61,615 nt of DNA from Actinomadura soli (GTDB taxonomy: Bacteria > Actinomycetota > Actinomycetes > Streptosporangiales > Streptosporangiaceae): NCBI RefSeq assembly GCF_005889715.1, contig NZ_VCKW01000008.1, positions 1 through 61,615 of the forward strand, written 5' to 3'. Positions 38,403-47,572 of the stretch are shown here, piece after piece; the first letter of the stretch is position 1; each line of letters begins with the position of its first letter. A program made the translations under genes and the position numbers. The notes beneath the pieces are model-generated. The model searched no databases, was not told where the DNA came from, and worked only from the letters and a program-made list of their open reading frames with translations.

Positions 38403-39811
38403 GCGAGATCGACGCGAAGCTGTGGCGGATCGCGTTCGTGCTGGTGCTCGGCACCGTGATGGCCACCCTGGACAGCACGATCGTGTCGGTCGCGGTCTCC
38501 GCGTTCGCCGACCGGTTCAGCGCGCCGGTCGCCGACGTCCAATGGGTGACCACCGCCTACCTGCTGGCCGTGGTCACCGCGATACCCGCGTCCGGCTGGC
38601 TGGCCGACCGGTTCGGCGGACGCCGCACCTGGCTCGTCGCGGTCGCCGCGTTCCTGGTGGCGTCGCTGCTGTGCGGGCTGGCGTGGTCGCTGCCCAGCCT
38701 GGTCGTCTTCCGCGTCCTGCAAGGGCTCGCGGGCGGCTTGCTGCCGCCGACCGGGCAGGCGCTGCTGGCCGGCGTCGCCGGCCGCGAGCGGATCGGCCGG
38801 GTGATCGCGGTGGTCGGGGTGCTGCCGCTGCTGTCCCCGGTGCTGGGGCCGCTGGTCGGCGGCGCGGTGCTGCAGGCGGCGGGGTGGCGCTGGTTGTTCC
38901 TGATCAACATCCCGATCGGGGTGATCGCGCTCGCGCTCGCGACCCGGCTGGTGCCCGCCGTGCCGCCGACGGCGACCGGTGCCCGGTTCGACTGGCGGGG
39001 CGCCGCACTGCTGTCCCCCGGCCTTGCCGTGCTGGTGTTCGGATTGACCAGGGTCGCGCACGAAAGCCCGGCGTGGCAGGTGGTCGCGGCGCTGGTGGTC
39101 GGCATGGCGATGCTCGCCGGATTCACTCTGCACGGCGTCCGGGCCAAGGGCACCCCCCTGGTGGACCCGCTCCTGTTCATCCGGCCGCCGTTCGGCGTCG
39201 CGGCACTGGCGCTGCTGGCGTTGGGCGCTTCGGTGTTCGGCACGATGTTCCTGCTTCCGCTGTATTTACAGGGACCCGGCGAACTGTCGGCCTGGCAGAC
39301 CGGAGTACTACTCGCCCCGCAGGGGGTCGGGGCGGCCGCCGGGACCGTGCTGGTGACCCGGTTCGTGGACACGACGGCTCCGCGCACGCTGGTCCTCGGC
39401 GGGATGGCGCTGGTCGCGGCTGGCACGGTCGCGTTCACCCAGCTCGGGCACGGGGTGCCGGACGTGGTGGTCACCGGTTCCCTCTTCCTGCGCGGGGTGG
39501 GCGCGGCCATGATCAGCACCCCGATCATGACGATCGTCTACCGCCGGGTGAGCCGGCCGCGGCTGCCGCGGGCGGCGGTCGCGCTGAACCTGCTCAGCAC
39601 GCTCGGCGGCTCGATCGGCACGGCAGTGCTCGCCGTCGTCCTGCAAGCGAGGATCACGGCCCGCGCGGACCAGGCGGCGGCGTACGGCGACGCCTTCTGC
39701 TGGGTGCTGGCTCTCGTCGCTCTCGCCGCCATCGCCGCGTCCGCGTTGCCGCGCCAGGTGAGCGCCGGTGACGCGGATCACGAACAGAAGAGGACCACCA
39801 CGGATGCTTGA
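38399..39811 (+). CDS. MFS exporter, DHA2/EmrB-like (probable siderophore export)
   Basis: A 470-residue drug:H+ antiporter-2 type protein with about 14 hydrophobic segments. Motifs include [20 protein letters not shown] at the first span, [11 protein letters not shown] and the loop 2-3 motif [16 protein letters not shown], then [14 protein letters not shown], typical of EmrB/QacA relatives. Placement inside the siderophore operon with an ATGA overlap to the NRPS gene makes export of the finished siderophore the likely role. No direct substrate evidence is visible. Confidence 0.9.
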   Translation: MSEIDAKLWRIAFVLVLGTVMATLDSTIVSVAVSAFADRFSAPVADVQWVTTAYLLAVVTAIPASGWLADRFGGRRTWLVAVAAFLVASLLCGLAWSLPSLVVFRVLQGLAGGLLPPTGQALLAGVAGRERIGRVIAVVGVLPLLSPVLGPLVGGAVLQAAGWRWLFLINIPIGVIALALATRLVPAVPPTATGARFDWRGAALLSPGLAVLVFGLTRVAHESPAWQVVAALVVGMAMLAGFTLHGVRAKGTPLVDPLLFIRPPFGVAALALLALGASVFGTMFLLPLYLQGPGELSAWQTGVLLAPQGVGAAAGTVLVTRFVDTTAPRTLVLGGMALVAAGTVAFTQLGHGVPDVVVTGSLFLRGVGAAMISTPIMTIVYRRVSRPRLPRAAVALNLLSTLGGSIGTAVLAVVLQARITARADQAAAYGDAFCWVLALVALAAIAASALPRQVSAGDADHEQKRTTTDA

Positions 39812-40853
39812 CCACGACCCGTTCCCCACGCCTGCCGACCTCACCGCCGACACACCACTCGACCCCGCGCTGCGGACGGCGGTGTCCGCGCACCGCGAGA
39901 CCATCGCCGACGTGCTCGACCGGCGCGACCCGCGCCTACTGGTGATCGTCGGGCCTTGTTCGGTGCATGACCCGGTGGCCGCACTGGACTACGCGCGCCG
40001 ACTCGCCGACGCCGCCACACGGTTCGCCGACGACCTCGTCGTGGTCCTGCGCGCGTATCTGGAGAAACCGCGCACCGTCGCGGGCTGGGTGGGGCTGCTG
40101 CGCGATCCCACGATGGACGGCGCGGGCGACATCGCCGGCGGCATCCGGGCAGGACGCGCCTTCCTGGTCAACGCCGCCCGCACGGGCCTGCCGCTCGCCT
40201 ATGAGTTCGTCGACCCGGTTCTCGCGCCGCATGTGGCGGACACAGTCAGCTGGGCCGCGATCGGCGCGCGCACGGTGACCAGCCCGCCGCACCGCCAACT
40301 CGCGTCGTGGCTGCCGATGCCGGTGGGGATGAAGAACACCCTGGGCGGCCGGATCGACCTGGCGATCGACGCCATCCGCGCCGCCGGGCTGCCGCACGTG
40401 TTCCCGGGCATCGGCACGGACGGCCGGGTCACCGCGCTGCGCAGCGACGGGAACCCGGCCGTGCACCTGGTGCTGCGCGGTGGCACGGTGCCCAACCATG
40501 ACGCCGCGTCGGTCGCCGCAGCGGTCAGCGCGCTCGCCGAGGCCGGGCTGCACAGCCGGATCGTGGTGGACTGCTCGCACGGTAACAGCGGCAAAGACCA
40601 CAACCGCCAGCCGGTGGTGCTCGCCGATCTCGCCGACCGGATCGGGCTCGGCGACCAGGCGCTCGCCGGGGTGATGCTGGAGTCCTACCTCGCCGACGGC
40701 AGGCAGTGCCCAGACGCGCGACCGCTGCGCCCCGACCTGAGCATCACCGACGCGTGCCTCGGCTGGGCCCGGACCGCGCCGCTGCTGGAACAGCTGGCCG
40801 TCGCCGCGCGCCGGCGAAACGCCGTGGTGTCAAAGGAGCGGATCCGCAGGTGA
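39804..40853 (+). CDS. 3-deoxy-7-phosphoheptulonate (DAHP) synthase, type I
   Basis: A 349-residue AroF/G/H-type enzyme joining PEP and erythrose-4-phosphate, the entry step to chorismate. Motifs: LLVIVGPCSVHD, VVLRAYLEKPRTV, YEFVDPVLAPHVAD, IGARTVTSPPHRQLAS, PVGMKNTLGG and DCSHGNSGKDH (metal-binding His). As the last gene of the operon it probably raises chorismate supply for DHB under iron starvation. ATG 39804 overlaps the exporter stop by 8 bp and follows GAAGAGG. Feedback sensitivity to aromatic amino acids cannot be judged. Confidence 0.93.
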   Translation: MLDHDPFPTPADLTADTPLDPALRTAVSAHRETIADVLDRRDPRLLVIVGPCSVHDPVAALDYARRLADAATRFADDLVVVLRAYLEKPRTVAGWVGLLRDPTMDGAGDIAGGIRAGRAFLVNAARTGLPLAYEFVDPVLAPHVADTVSWAAIGARTVTSPPHRQLASWLPMPVGMKNTLGGRIDLAIDAIRAAGLPHVFPGIGTDGRVTALRSDGNPAVHLVLRGGTVPNHDAASVAAAVSALAEAGLHSRIVVDCSHGNSGKDHNRQPVVLADLADRIGLGDQALAGVMLESYLADGRQCPDARPLRPDLSITDACLGWARTAPLLEQLAVAARRRNAVVSKERIRR

Positions 40854-41053
40854 GCCGGGAGCGCTTACAATCTTGGCCCGGTCGCTGCGAATCCCGGCAG
40901 ACCGAGGAACTGGAGTCCACCGGCTCGGCCAGCACCCCGCGCCGTTCAGCCATCTGGTCCAGCCGCAGATCCACCGGCTCACCCCTCCCACGCCCTCGAT
41001 GATCTACCATCCCGACCCTAACGTGTCCCGCTCGATTATTGAGTTACGTGTCT
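40854..41053. other. End of siderophore operon, no gene seen
   Basis: About 200 bp between the DAHP synthase stop and the IS left end. There is no convincing coding signal and no clear terminator. Confidence 0.4.
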
Positions 41054-42200
41054 TGAGCTGGGGTTATGCGGCGCGGTGAGATTCGTTGATCACGCCCATG
41101 ACGACGGGTCTTCGCCGGATGGATCGCAGGTCGTTGAGTTCAGCCGGGTTCTTGATGGGCTGGGATTCGGCATCTGGAGGTCGTTGCTGGCGGGCTTGGT
41201 GTGGCCGGTGGTCGTTGTAGTGGTCCAGGTACTCGCCAAGCACCATGGCCAGGTGCCGCTCCCCCAGGATCAACACCCGGTCCAGAAATTCGCGGCGAAG
41301 GGTGCCGATCACGCGCTCACAGATGGCATTCATCCGCGGCGTCCGCGGCAAGGTCCTGACGACCTGGAGCCCTTCAGCCTTGAATACTTCATCGAAGCCG
41401 GTGGTGAAGACCGGATCGCGGTCGTGGATCAAAAGCCGCAGCGCGCCGATACGATCCTCCAACTTCGTGGCCAAGTTGCGGGCCTGCTGCACCGCCCACG
41501 CCCCCGTCGGGCACGCGGTCACCCCGGCCAGATGAACTCTGCGGGTACCGTGCTCGATGAACACCAACGCATAGAGCCGCTTGAGCACGGCCGTCTCCAC
41601 CAGGAAGTCGCAGGCGATGATCGCGTGCGCTTGAGCGGTCAGGAACTGCCGTCAGGTCGGCCCCGCCCGACGCGGTGCCGGATCGATGCCGGCCGCATGC
41701 AGGATCTGCCACACCGTGGACGCCGCGATCGTGTAGCCGAGACGGGCCACCACTCCTTGGATCCGCCGATGCCCCCCACGCCGGGTTCTCCCGCGCCATC
41801 CGCAGGATCAGCGTTCTGATCGACGCACCTGTGCGGGGGCGACCTGGACGGCGCCGATCAGTGAAGGTCCACTTACGGGCAACGAGGTCACGGTGCCAGC
41901 GCAGGATCGTCGCCGGAACAACCGGAAAGAGTTCGCCCCACCGCCAGCGCGGCACCAGATGGGACAACGCCGCAAACCAGAGCCGGTCGCCATGATCCCA
42001 GCGCGGACGACCTGCGACCTGACGGCGCAGCACCTGGTTCTCGTGACGCAGCACCAGCAACTCGACGTCCTTGGACAGATCAGACCGGACCAGCATCACC
42101 AACAGGCCGAGCAGGCTCCCGACCAATCGGTACGGCAGAGACAACAACACCTCGCGAGGTCGCAGTGACCGCTACGGCACCGCAGCAAAATCCCAGCTCA
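41054..42200 (-). mobile_element. Insertion sequence with frameshifted integrase-type transposase
   Basis: The ends are matching inverted repeats: TGAGCTGGGGTTATGC from 41054 and, on the other strand, TGAGCTGGGATTTTGC from 42200. The 1147-bp element holds a leftward integrase-core transposase in at least two frames. The N-terminal part reads VELLVLRHENQVLRRQVAGR and FPVVPATILRWHRDLVARKW (42150 to about 41770). The catalytic part reads RLLIHDRDPVFTTGFDEVF, MNAICERVIGTLRREFLDRV and HYNDHRPHQARQQRPPD (about 41600 to 41064). The frame is broken around 41620-41770, so the transposase is inactive. No target duplication is evident. Its right end cuts the toxin-like gene at 42201. Confidence 0.8.
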
Positions 42201-42346
42201 CAGCATGGTCGTTCCGGTACCGCGTCCCACGGAGCTTCGAGGAGGTCGAGGAGGCGGTTCAGGAGTGGGCCGTCGCGGACTTCGTCGGGGAGGCCGTTCA
42301 GTTCGTACAGCGCCCGTCCGTGGAAGCCGTCGAAGCGGTAGGTCAC
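42201..42346 (-). pseudogene. Toxin-like partner of the DUF6247 gene, truncated by IS
   Basis: The GTG at 42346 overlaps the DUF6247 stop (GTGA). About 48 residues remain, beginning VTYRFDGFHGRALYEL and continuing to DLLEAPWDAVPE, before the IS end at 42200. The size, opening strand-helix pattern and coupling suggest a RelE/ParE-like small protein, but too little is left to be sure. Confidence 0.5.
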
Positions 42347-42651
42347 ACCCGGCCTTCCCAGCCCGGTGGGGTGTAGCGAGCGAAGGTGTCTTCCCGGCCC
42401 TGGAGGGCGTCCTGTACCGCCTCGTCGTATCCGGGACGGTCGTAGGCGATCGCCCGCAGACGCCACTGACGCAGCAAGGTCTGAACCTGCTTGAACCGCG
42501 CCAGGTCGTGAGCCGCGTCGAGCGCCTCGTCGTACTCGGCCCGGAACTGGTCGCGATGCGACGGCGGGAGCGCATCGAAGATCGCGGCCGGATCCTCGCC
42601 GGGATCGCGCGGCGCGGTCGGTTCCTCGGGCTGGGCGGTCATGGTGTCCAA
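42343..42651 (-). CDS. DUF6247-like small protein
   Basis: A 102-residue acidic protein. The central helical segment AIFDALPPSHRDQFRAEYDE and RFKQVQTLLRQWRLRAIAYD resembles the actinobacterial DUF6247 family, recalled by pattern only. Such proteins often precede a small toxin-like gene, and here the next gene is coupled by GTGA and broken. It may therefore be an orphaned antitoxin. No DNA-binding motif was recognised. A start at 42642 (MTAQPEEP) is an alternative. Confidence 0.55.
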   Translation of the reverse strand: MDTMTAQPEEPTAPRDPGEDPAAIFDALPPSHRDQFRAEYDEALDAAHDLARFKQVQTLLRQWRLRAIAYDRPGYDEAVQDALQGREDTFARYTPPGWEGRV

Positions 42652-42954
42652 TCTACCTGTGGGCCGTGCAGGGCATGGAGACTCCCCGAGCGGCAGAAGC
42701 GGTCGCCAAGGAACTGGCCGCGGTGGGATGAGGCGCTCCCGCAGCGGATCGAGGAGATCAGGGAACAGATCGCCGAGTCGGACGGACGCTGGAGGCAGAG
42801 GAAGAGCGATCCTCGCGGCTGGTCATCACCCGGGAGACCAAGGTGGAGATCCTGGGCGGAGCGGCCCAGGTGGTAGCCGAACCCACACAGATGTGGCCGA
42901 ATCCGCCGACACGGCTGGCGCGGCGGTGCCCGCTGAGGCCTGGCCAGGGACAGA
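42652..42954. other. No intact gene
   Basis: Contains shifting fragments only. Helical charged stretches such as ALPQRIEEIREQIAES occur in one frame and may belong to the transposase remnant that follows. No promoter or repeat was recognised. Confidence 0.35.
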
Positions 42955-43084
42955 GGCGGTCCTCAAACTCCGCACCGTGATCGCCAACAGAAGCTTCCCC
43001 GGCTACTGGAGCTTCCACACCGCAATCGGACACCGCCGCCTGCACCGCACGCGCGACCAGGAGGGATATGAGCTCAGCGTGTAA
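42955..43084 (+). mobile_element. ISKra4-type transposase C-terminal remnant
   Basis: The frame AVLKLRTVIANRSFPGYWSF followed by HTAIGHRRLHRTR matches the pattern of the last 40 residues of ISKra4-family transposases (EAVLKLRA..., YW.FH...EH.R). It is cut off upstream. A second, different remnant of the same family region lies at about 45215-45410, on the other side of the MerR-MFS pair. Confidence 0.5.
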
Positions 43085-43467
43085 TCAGTCTGCCTCCCTA
43101 GGTCGAACTGCATGCCAAGCAGTCCGAAGACGGGGGCCGGGCCCTGGTCGGCCGCTCGATCGCGTTGACCGGCGGGCTCGCACACCGGGACGCACATTGG
43201 GAAGGCCCCACGGTCTGGCCGGGCACGTGACAGTGTCGATCATGCCTCCCCCCGGGCAAGCAGATGGTCGTTCACGCCGTGGGAGCCGCAACCGGCGTCG
43301 TGCTGGGTGGGAGCGCCGTTGCTGGGCCTGTACGGACAGCTGAGGTATCGGTCGACCGGCGCCGCTACCGGCCACAGGCCGCCGCCCGCGCCCGCTTGCT
43401 GATCGTTTCGAGGTAAGAGCGACCGTTGCTGCTTCGGCTCCTGCATGGCCGCGGGGTGCGTCTGCGG
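43085..43467. other. No gene seen
   Basis: About 380 bp without a convincing coding frame, RNA gene or repeat. It lies between the ISKra4-type remnant and the MerR gene. Confidence 0.4.
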
Positions 43468-43857
43468 TCAGGGCGCCGTGTCAGTGTTCAGTAGTACGCA
43501 TTGATCGAAGTTCATGCAGCCGCACTCCAGGCAGTCCGCGACTGCCTGTCGCAGGGCCTGGGTCTGTGCGATGTGCTGGTCGAGTTCGGGCAGTTTGCGC
43601 GTGGCCATGTCCCGCCACTGGCGGGTAGCCGATGGTGTTGTGTCGCCGGCGAGCAGTTGTGTGATCTCGGCGAGGGTGAACCCGGCCCGCTGCGCCATCC
43701 TGATCAGGGCGACCCGGCGGACGGTGCTCACCGGCCACACACGGCGACCACCTTCGCGGTGTGCGCGGGGCAGCAGGCCGCGCTCCTCCCAGTAGCGCAG
43801 TGCTGAGGCGCGCACGCGGGTCCTGTCCGCGAGTTCACCGATGGGCAGGTACCGCAT
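43468..43857 (-). CDS. MerR-family regulator with SoxR-like cysteine cluster
   Basis: A 129-residue regulator. The N-terminal MerR winged helix covers about residues 1-70 (YLPIGELADRTRVRASALRYWEERG type), followed by a dimerisation helix. The C-terminus reads CLECGCMNFDQC, exactly the C-X2-C-X-C-X5-C spacing that holds the [2Fe-2S] cluster of SoxR. The protein is therefore probably a redox or quinone/phenazine-type sensor. It is divergent from an MFS pump, with a palindrome in the promoter between them, the classic arrangement for MerR control. ATG 43857 follows GGAAGGGG; a GTG lies six bases earlier. Confidence 0.85.
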   Translation of the reverse strand: MRYLPIGELADRTRVRASALRYWEERGLLPRAHREGGRRVWPVSTVRRVALIRMAQRAGFTLAEITQLLAGDTTPSATRQWRDMATRKLPELDQHIAQTQALRQAVADCLECGCMNFDQCVLLNTDTAP

Positions 43858-43881
43858 GCCCACCCCTTCCCCGGCCCGGCG

Positions 43882-43912
43882 TTGACTTCACGCGTGCGTG
43901 AAGGGCGAGTGT
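43882..43912 (+). promoter_or_regulatory. MerR/SoxR-type promoter of the MFS gene
   Basis: A TTGACT -35 element (43882-43887) overlaps an 18-bp dyad, CTTCACGC-GT-GCGTGAAG (43886-43903). With the 19-bp spacer typical of MerR promoters, the -10 would be at 43907-43912 (GAGTGT, a weak match). Transcription would start next to the ATG at 43920. The dyad has the length and symmetry of a SoxR box. Confidence 0.65.
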
Positions 43913-43919
43913 GTCGTGA

Positions 43920-45206
43920 ATGTTCTCAGCATCGCCGGGACGTCTGGTGCCTGGCAACTACCGCTCGCTGTTCGCCGACCGGACCTTCCGGCGGCTGATG
44001 CCGGTCTTCGCGTTGTCCGACCTGGGCGACGGCATGAGCGTCGTCGCCGTCGCGTGGCTCGCGCTCACCTTGGCGCCCGAGGGCGGCCAGGGCGCCCTGG
44101 TCGGCATCGCCGTCGCCGCTTACGTCCTGCCGGGCGCTGTCGGCGCACTGGTGCTGGGCCGGTGGATGCGGCGGCTTTCCGCGCAGCGTCTCCTGGTCAC
44201 CGACTCCGCGCTACGGGCGGTGCTGCTGGGATCGGTCCCGCTCGTGCACGCGGTGGGAGCGCTCACCCCGGTCCGCTACGTCGGGCTCCTGGGCGCCTCC
44301 TCGCTGCTTCACGCCTGGGGCAAGGCCGGCAAGCACGCCCTGTTCGCCCCCCTGCTCCCCGACGACCAGCGGCTGGCCGCCAACAGCGCGATCAGCACCA
44401 GTCTGTGGACCGCGACGATCGCGGGCCCCGCTCTCGCGGGCCTGCTGGCCGGGACGGTGTCCCCGGCATGGATCATCGGCTTGGACGCCGCCACGTTCGC
44501 CGTGCTCGCCCTCCAGACCGGCCGCACAACTCTGCCCCCCTCACCCGCACCGGCACCGGCGGCCGGTGGCACACGGCGCGGGCTGAGCATCCTGCGCCGC
44601 CAGCCCGAACTTCTCGGCCTGCTCGTCGTGACCTGGGTGTTCAACCTGTCCTTCGGCCCCGTCGAAACCGCCCTTCCCCTGTTCGTCTCCGACGACCTCA
44701 AGGCCAGCGCCGGTCTGCTCGGCGCCTACTGGGCCACCTTCGGGATCGGAGCCGTCATCGGTGCTCTCGCCCTGGGCGCGGCCATACGGCTGCCCGTGTG
44801 GGCCGCCATGCTCGGCATCATCGCGGGCCACGGACTGGGCATGCTGCCCTTCGCCATCACCCACACCGCCCTGCCCTCCCTGATCGGCTTCGCTTTCGCC
44901 GGACTCCTCTACGGCCCCTACTCCGCGCTCTCCTTCACCCTGCTCCAAGACCGCGCACCCGCCGACTCGCTCACCACGGTCCTGGCCGCCCGCACCGCCG
45001 TGCTCCTGACCGCCTCCCCCCTCGGAGCAGCCGTCGGAGGCGTCCTCCTCGACCGGACCAGCGCCCCCGCCATCCTCGTCGGCTGCGGCGTACTGATGAT
45101 CCTCATCGCCGCCACCAGCACCCTCATCCTGAAACTCCACCGAGACCACCAACGACGACACCAGCCCCCGCACACCTTCGCCAAGCGAACAAGCCGCACC
45201 ACCTGA
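43920..45206 (+). CDS. MFS transporter
   Basis: A 428-residue major facilitator with about 12 hydrophobic segments. It opens with YRSLFADRTFRRLMPVFALS and LGDGMSVVAVAWLALTLAPEG, like small-molecule efflux MFS proteins (macrolide-type). A charged central loop lies near residue 200. Its control by a SoxR-like regulator suggests efflux of a redox-active compound, which is inference. The C-terminal tail is rich in His, Arg and Thr, and the gene ends at IS debris, so the tail may be altered. Confidence 0.8.
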   Translation: MFSASPGRLVPGNYRSLFADRTFRRLMPVFALSDLGDGMSVVAVAWLALTLAPEGGQGALVGIAVAAYVLPGAVGALVLGRWMRRLSAQRLLVTDSALRAVLLGSVPLVHAVGALTPVRYVGLLGASSLLHAWGKAGKHALFAPLLPDDQRLAANSAISTSLWTATIAGPALAGLLAGTVSPAWIIGLDAATFAVLALQTGRTTLPPSPAPAPAAGGTRRGLSILRRQPELLGLLVVTWVFNLSFGPVETALPLFVSDDLKASAGLLGAYWATFGIGAVIGALALGAAIRLPVWAAMLGIIAGHGLGMLPFAITHTALPSLIGFAFAGLLYGPYSALSFTLLQDRAPADSLTTVLAARTAVLLTASPLGAAVGGVLLDRTSAPAILVGCGVLMILIAATSTLILKLHRDHQRRHQPPHTFAKRTSRTT

Positions 45207-45214
45207 ACCCAACG

Positions 45215-45410
45215 GCGACACCACATCGTTCACCTCACTGACCAGGCCCTGCAAGTCGGGTGGCCGATCACCACCGGCATCATCGAGGGCGCGGCAGGCC
45301 ACACACCGTGGCCGACACGCTCGATGTCTCCGGTACCCGCCGGGGACTGACCGGAGCAGAAGCGGTCCTTAAACTCCGCGCCGTGGCCTTGCGACGGAAC
45401 TCAGGGAGGT
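45215..45410 (+). mobile_element. ISKra4-type transposase remnant
   Basis: Across frames the sequence reads HIVHLTDQALQVGWPITTGII, EGAAGH and then RRGLTGAEAVLKLRAVAL, the conserved end region of ISKra4 transposases (GWPIATGVIEGACRH..., GAEAVLKLRA). It is shorter than a functional end and interrupted by stops. Confidence 0.55.
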
Positions 45411-45700
45411 AACTTCTGGGCGCCTGGGGGCACTCCTCATGATCGAAGACACGAGGATCCCAATAACGCGACCCCACAAAAGCCGGGGTACATCACCGGC
45501 AGCGCTGCGCCCAAACCTGGCAGGGCTACATCCACCCCGACGGCTACGGCCGCTGGTACGAAGGCCCACCCGCGCACCAGGGCCTCACCTGGTACACGTT
45601 GACAGGCACAGTCCCAACACGCTGAGCCCCTCTTGCATGTCAGATCAGGCCACTACCGTCCGTAGTCATCCACGTCCTCACCGTAGAAGGTAGGCAGCAG
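45411..45700. other. Gap with an unclassified fragment
   Basis: About 290 bp. One plus-strand frame reads GYIHPDGYGRWYEGPPAHQG, a protein-like stretch of unknown origin. The gap ends with the AAGGTAGG ribosome site for the next gene. Confidence 0.35.
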
Positions 45701-46309
45701 ATGACACCCTCAGCAGCAGCCGACGAGCTGACACCGCTGGCCGAGCGGATCGCGAGACTGGCCACCGAGCGCGGTCTGACGCTGATCCCGGCCACACCCA
45801 CCAGCCACGGCCCTACCGTCCACCTGGAACCCGATGACCTGTCTGTGGCAACGTTCCTGGACCTGGCCGTGACCGCCGACCAACGCCTCGTCTACCTAGC
45901 ATCTGACCGCTTCGACGCCGACAAGTTCGCCGAGCTCGACGCGGTGGCTGCCGATACGGAGGCCGACGACGACACCCGCCGCCAAGCGTCGGCGCTGCGC
46001 GCCAAGGCCGCCCAGTACGCAGGACGACCGATCAGCCTGGAAGCCGCGTTCGTCCTCCAGGGCGTCGAACACCGCTGGTGCGTCCAGGCCCGATGGTTCG
46101 ACGCCTTCGAAGAGGAACTGGCCGGGATCACTGCATCCGATGAGGAGCCCTGGCAGGAACTGCCGGAGGCCGAGGAGAAGGCGCTGGCCGACCGCCTGAC
46201 CGCAGAACTGATAGCCCTCCCGGACTTCCGCGCCGCAAGCAGCGAACAAGGCCGCTGCGGCACAGATCCACTACGCCACAGCCGAACAAGACGGCACACT
46301 CAACGATGA
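45701..46309 (+). CDS. Hypothetical protein, C-terminus frameshifted near IS3
   Basis: A 202-residue protein of no recognised family. It starts after an AAGGTAGG site and has a mixed alpha/beta first half (ERIARLATERGLTLIPATPT, VHLEPDDLSVATFLDLAV), a charged helical centre rich in Asp, Ala and Arg, and FVLQGVEHRWCVQARWFDAF. At about 46240 the coding signal seems to move to another frame reading NKAAAAQIHYATAEQDGTL. The annotated last 20 residues are therefore probably a frameshift product, and the original gene ran into what is now the IS3 element. Confidence 0.55.
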   Translation: MTPSAAADELTPLAERIARLATERGLTLIPATPTSHGPTVHLEPDDLSVATFLDLAVTADQRLVYLASDRFDADKFAELDAVAADTEADDDTRRQASALRAKAAQYAGRPISLEAAFVLQGVEHRWCVQARWFDAFEEELAGITASDEEPWQELPEAEEKALADRLTAELIALPDFRAASSEQGRCGTDPLRHSRTRRHTQR

Positions 46310-46393
46310 ACATTCGCGGGGCGTGAGGGGCTCCGTGTTTTCCGGACAGCTTGTTGACGGGGTGATCTGCGGGCAGATCTACGCTGCTTGCTG

Positions 46394-46726
46394 TCAGCTC
46401 AGGTACTCGGTGTGGACCTCAAGAGGTGTCCGATAACCGTTCGCGGAATGAAGCCTGCGTCGATTGTAGAAGCCCTCGATATACTGCACAACCGCGCGCC
46501 GAGCTTTGCTGCGTGTGGCAAACACCATACGGTTGAGCCACTCGTTCTTCAACGCCCCGAAGAATGACTCGGCCATCGCGTTGTCCCAGCACACACCGGT
46601 CCTGCCGACCGAGCGCGGCATGTTGTACTTCTTGGTCAGGTGCCGGTCGAACTCGTCGCTGGTGTAGTTCTTGGGCTTAACCGGTTGTCGCAACACCGGC
46701 TTCCTGGACCGATAGTAGATGCTCAT
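46394..46726 (-). pseudogene. IS3 orfB, C-terminal part
   Basis: Carries the last part of an IS3 integrase domain: NYTSDEFDRHLTKKYNMPRS, then GVCWDNAMAESFFGALKNEW with the catalytic glutamate, then YIEGFYNRRRLHSANGYRTP. The preceding catalytic Asp residues are missing because the middle of orfB was lost. Confidence 0.8.
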
Positions 46727-47279
46727 TCAGGGCCTCGGCGGGTGTCTTCCATCCGAGTGTCTTGCGGGGCCTGTAGTTGAGGGCGTGAGCAACGGCTGCG
46801 AGTTCTTGTTCGTCCCATCTCGATAGGTCTGTGCCTTTGGGGAAGTATTGGCGGAGCAGGCCGTTTGTGTTCTCGTTCGTTCCTCGCTGCCAGGGGCTGT
46901 GCGGATCGGTGAAGTCCCGGTTGACCAGGTCGGGGATCACGCCGGGCCCACCGGCCAGGGTGGTGACCGGCCGCCACGGCCGCGGCTGTACCGGCTTCAG
47001 GCCCAGCTCGCGCATCAACTGCCGCACCAACTCCGGCGAGACCTCCTCACCTGAGCGCGTCAGCACCGCGTGAATCCGCCGATACCCGTAAGTCTCGTGA
47101 TTGGCCTCGAAGACCGCATCGATCATCACCTTGAGACGCTCCCGGCGTTCGGCGGTCGCCGACAAGGGCCGACTCCGCCAGTCGTAAAAGCCGGATCGGG
47201 ACACGCGCAGCCAGGCGCACATGTCGATGACGGCATGGTTGGCCTTCTCCGCGTCGATGAGCTCGTACTTGGCGCTCAC
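46677..47279 (-). pseudogene. Chimeric transposase: IS3 orfB start fused in frame to IS30 C-terminus
   Basis: A continuous 200-residue frame. Residues 1-124 are IS3 OrfB N-terminus ([47 protein letters not shown]). From residue 125 it becomes the end of an IS30 transposase: [44 protein letters not shown], and the terminal GVATTG stop. The join lies at about 46907. The IS30 piece has its catalytic glutamate but no partner residues, so the product should be inactive. Confidence 0.85.
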
Positions 47280-47572
47280 CGGTGATCCTTCGCGAAGAAG
47301 GCCGCGGCTTTTACCAGGAACTCGTTCTCTTCGCGAAGCTTTCGAACCTCACGTTCCAGCTCACGTTCCCGAGCACTCCTCGGCTCGCCGGCCGAAGCGG
47401 CGGCCGAGTCGCCGCCGTGCCTTCTGCGGTAGTCCTTGACCCAGTTACCCAAGGTGGTGTCGTGTATCCCGACCTCACGGGCCACATGGGCGATGGGGCG
47501 TGGGCCGTCCAGGACCATGCGGACGATCTCGTCCTTGTGCTCCTGGGTGAAATGCCGCCTCTGTCGTGCCAA
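47276..47572 (-). CDS. IS3-family transposase OrfA
   Basis: A 98-residue OrfA with helix-turn-helix ([20 protein letters not shown]) and C-terminal leucine-zipper helix ([27 protein letters not shown], here split for length). It would bind the IS ends. It overlaps the orfB start by 4 bp, as expected for frameshift-type IS3 elements. Confidence 0.85.
   Translation of the reverse strand: MARQRRHFTQEHKDEIVRMVLDGPRPIAHVAREVGIHDTTLGNWVKDYRRRHGGDSAAASAGEPRSARERELEREVRKLREENEFLVKAAAFFAKDHR

Noticed and set aside
43496..43520. Possible heavy-metal MerR (MerR/CueR/ArsR-like) assignment from the cysteine-rich C-terminus
   Set aside because: The spacing C-X2-C-X-C-X5-C is that of SoxR [2Fe-2S] proteins, not of metal-binding MerR members.
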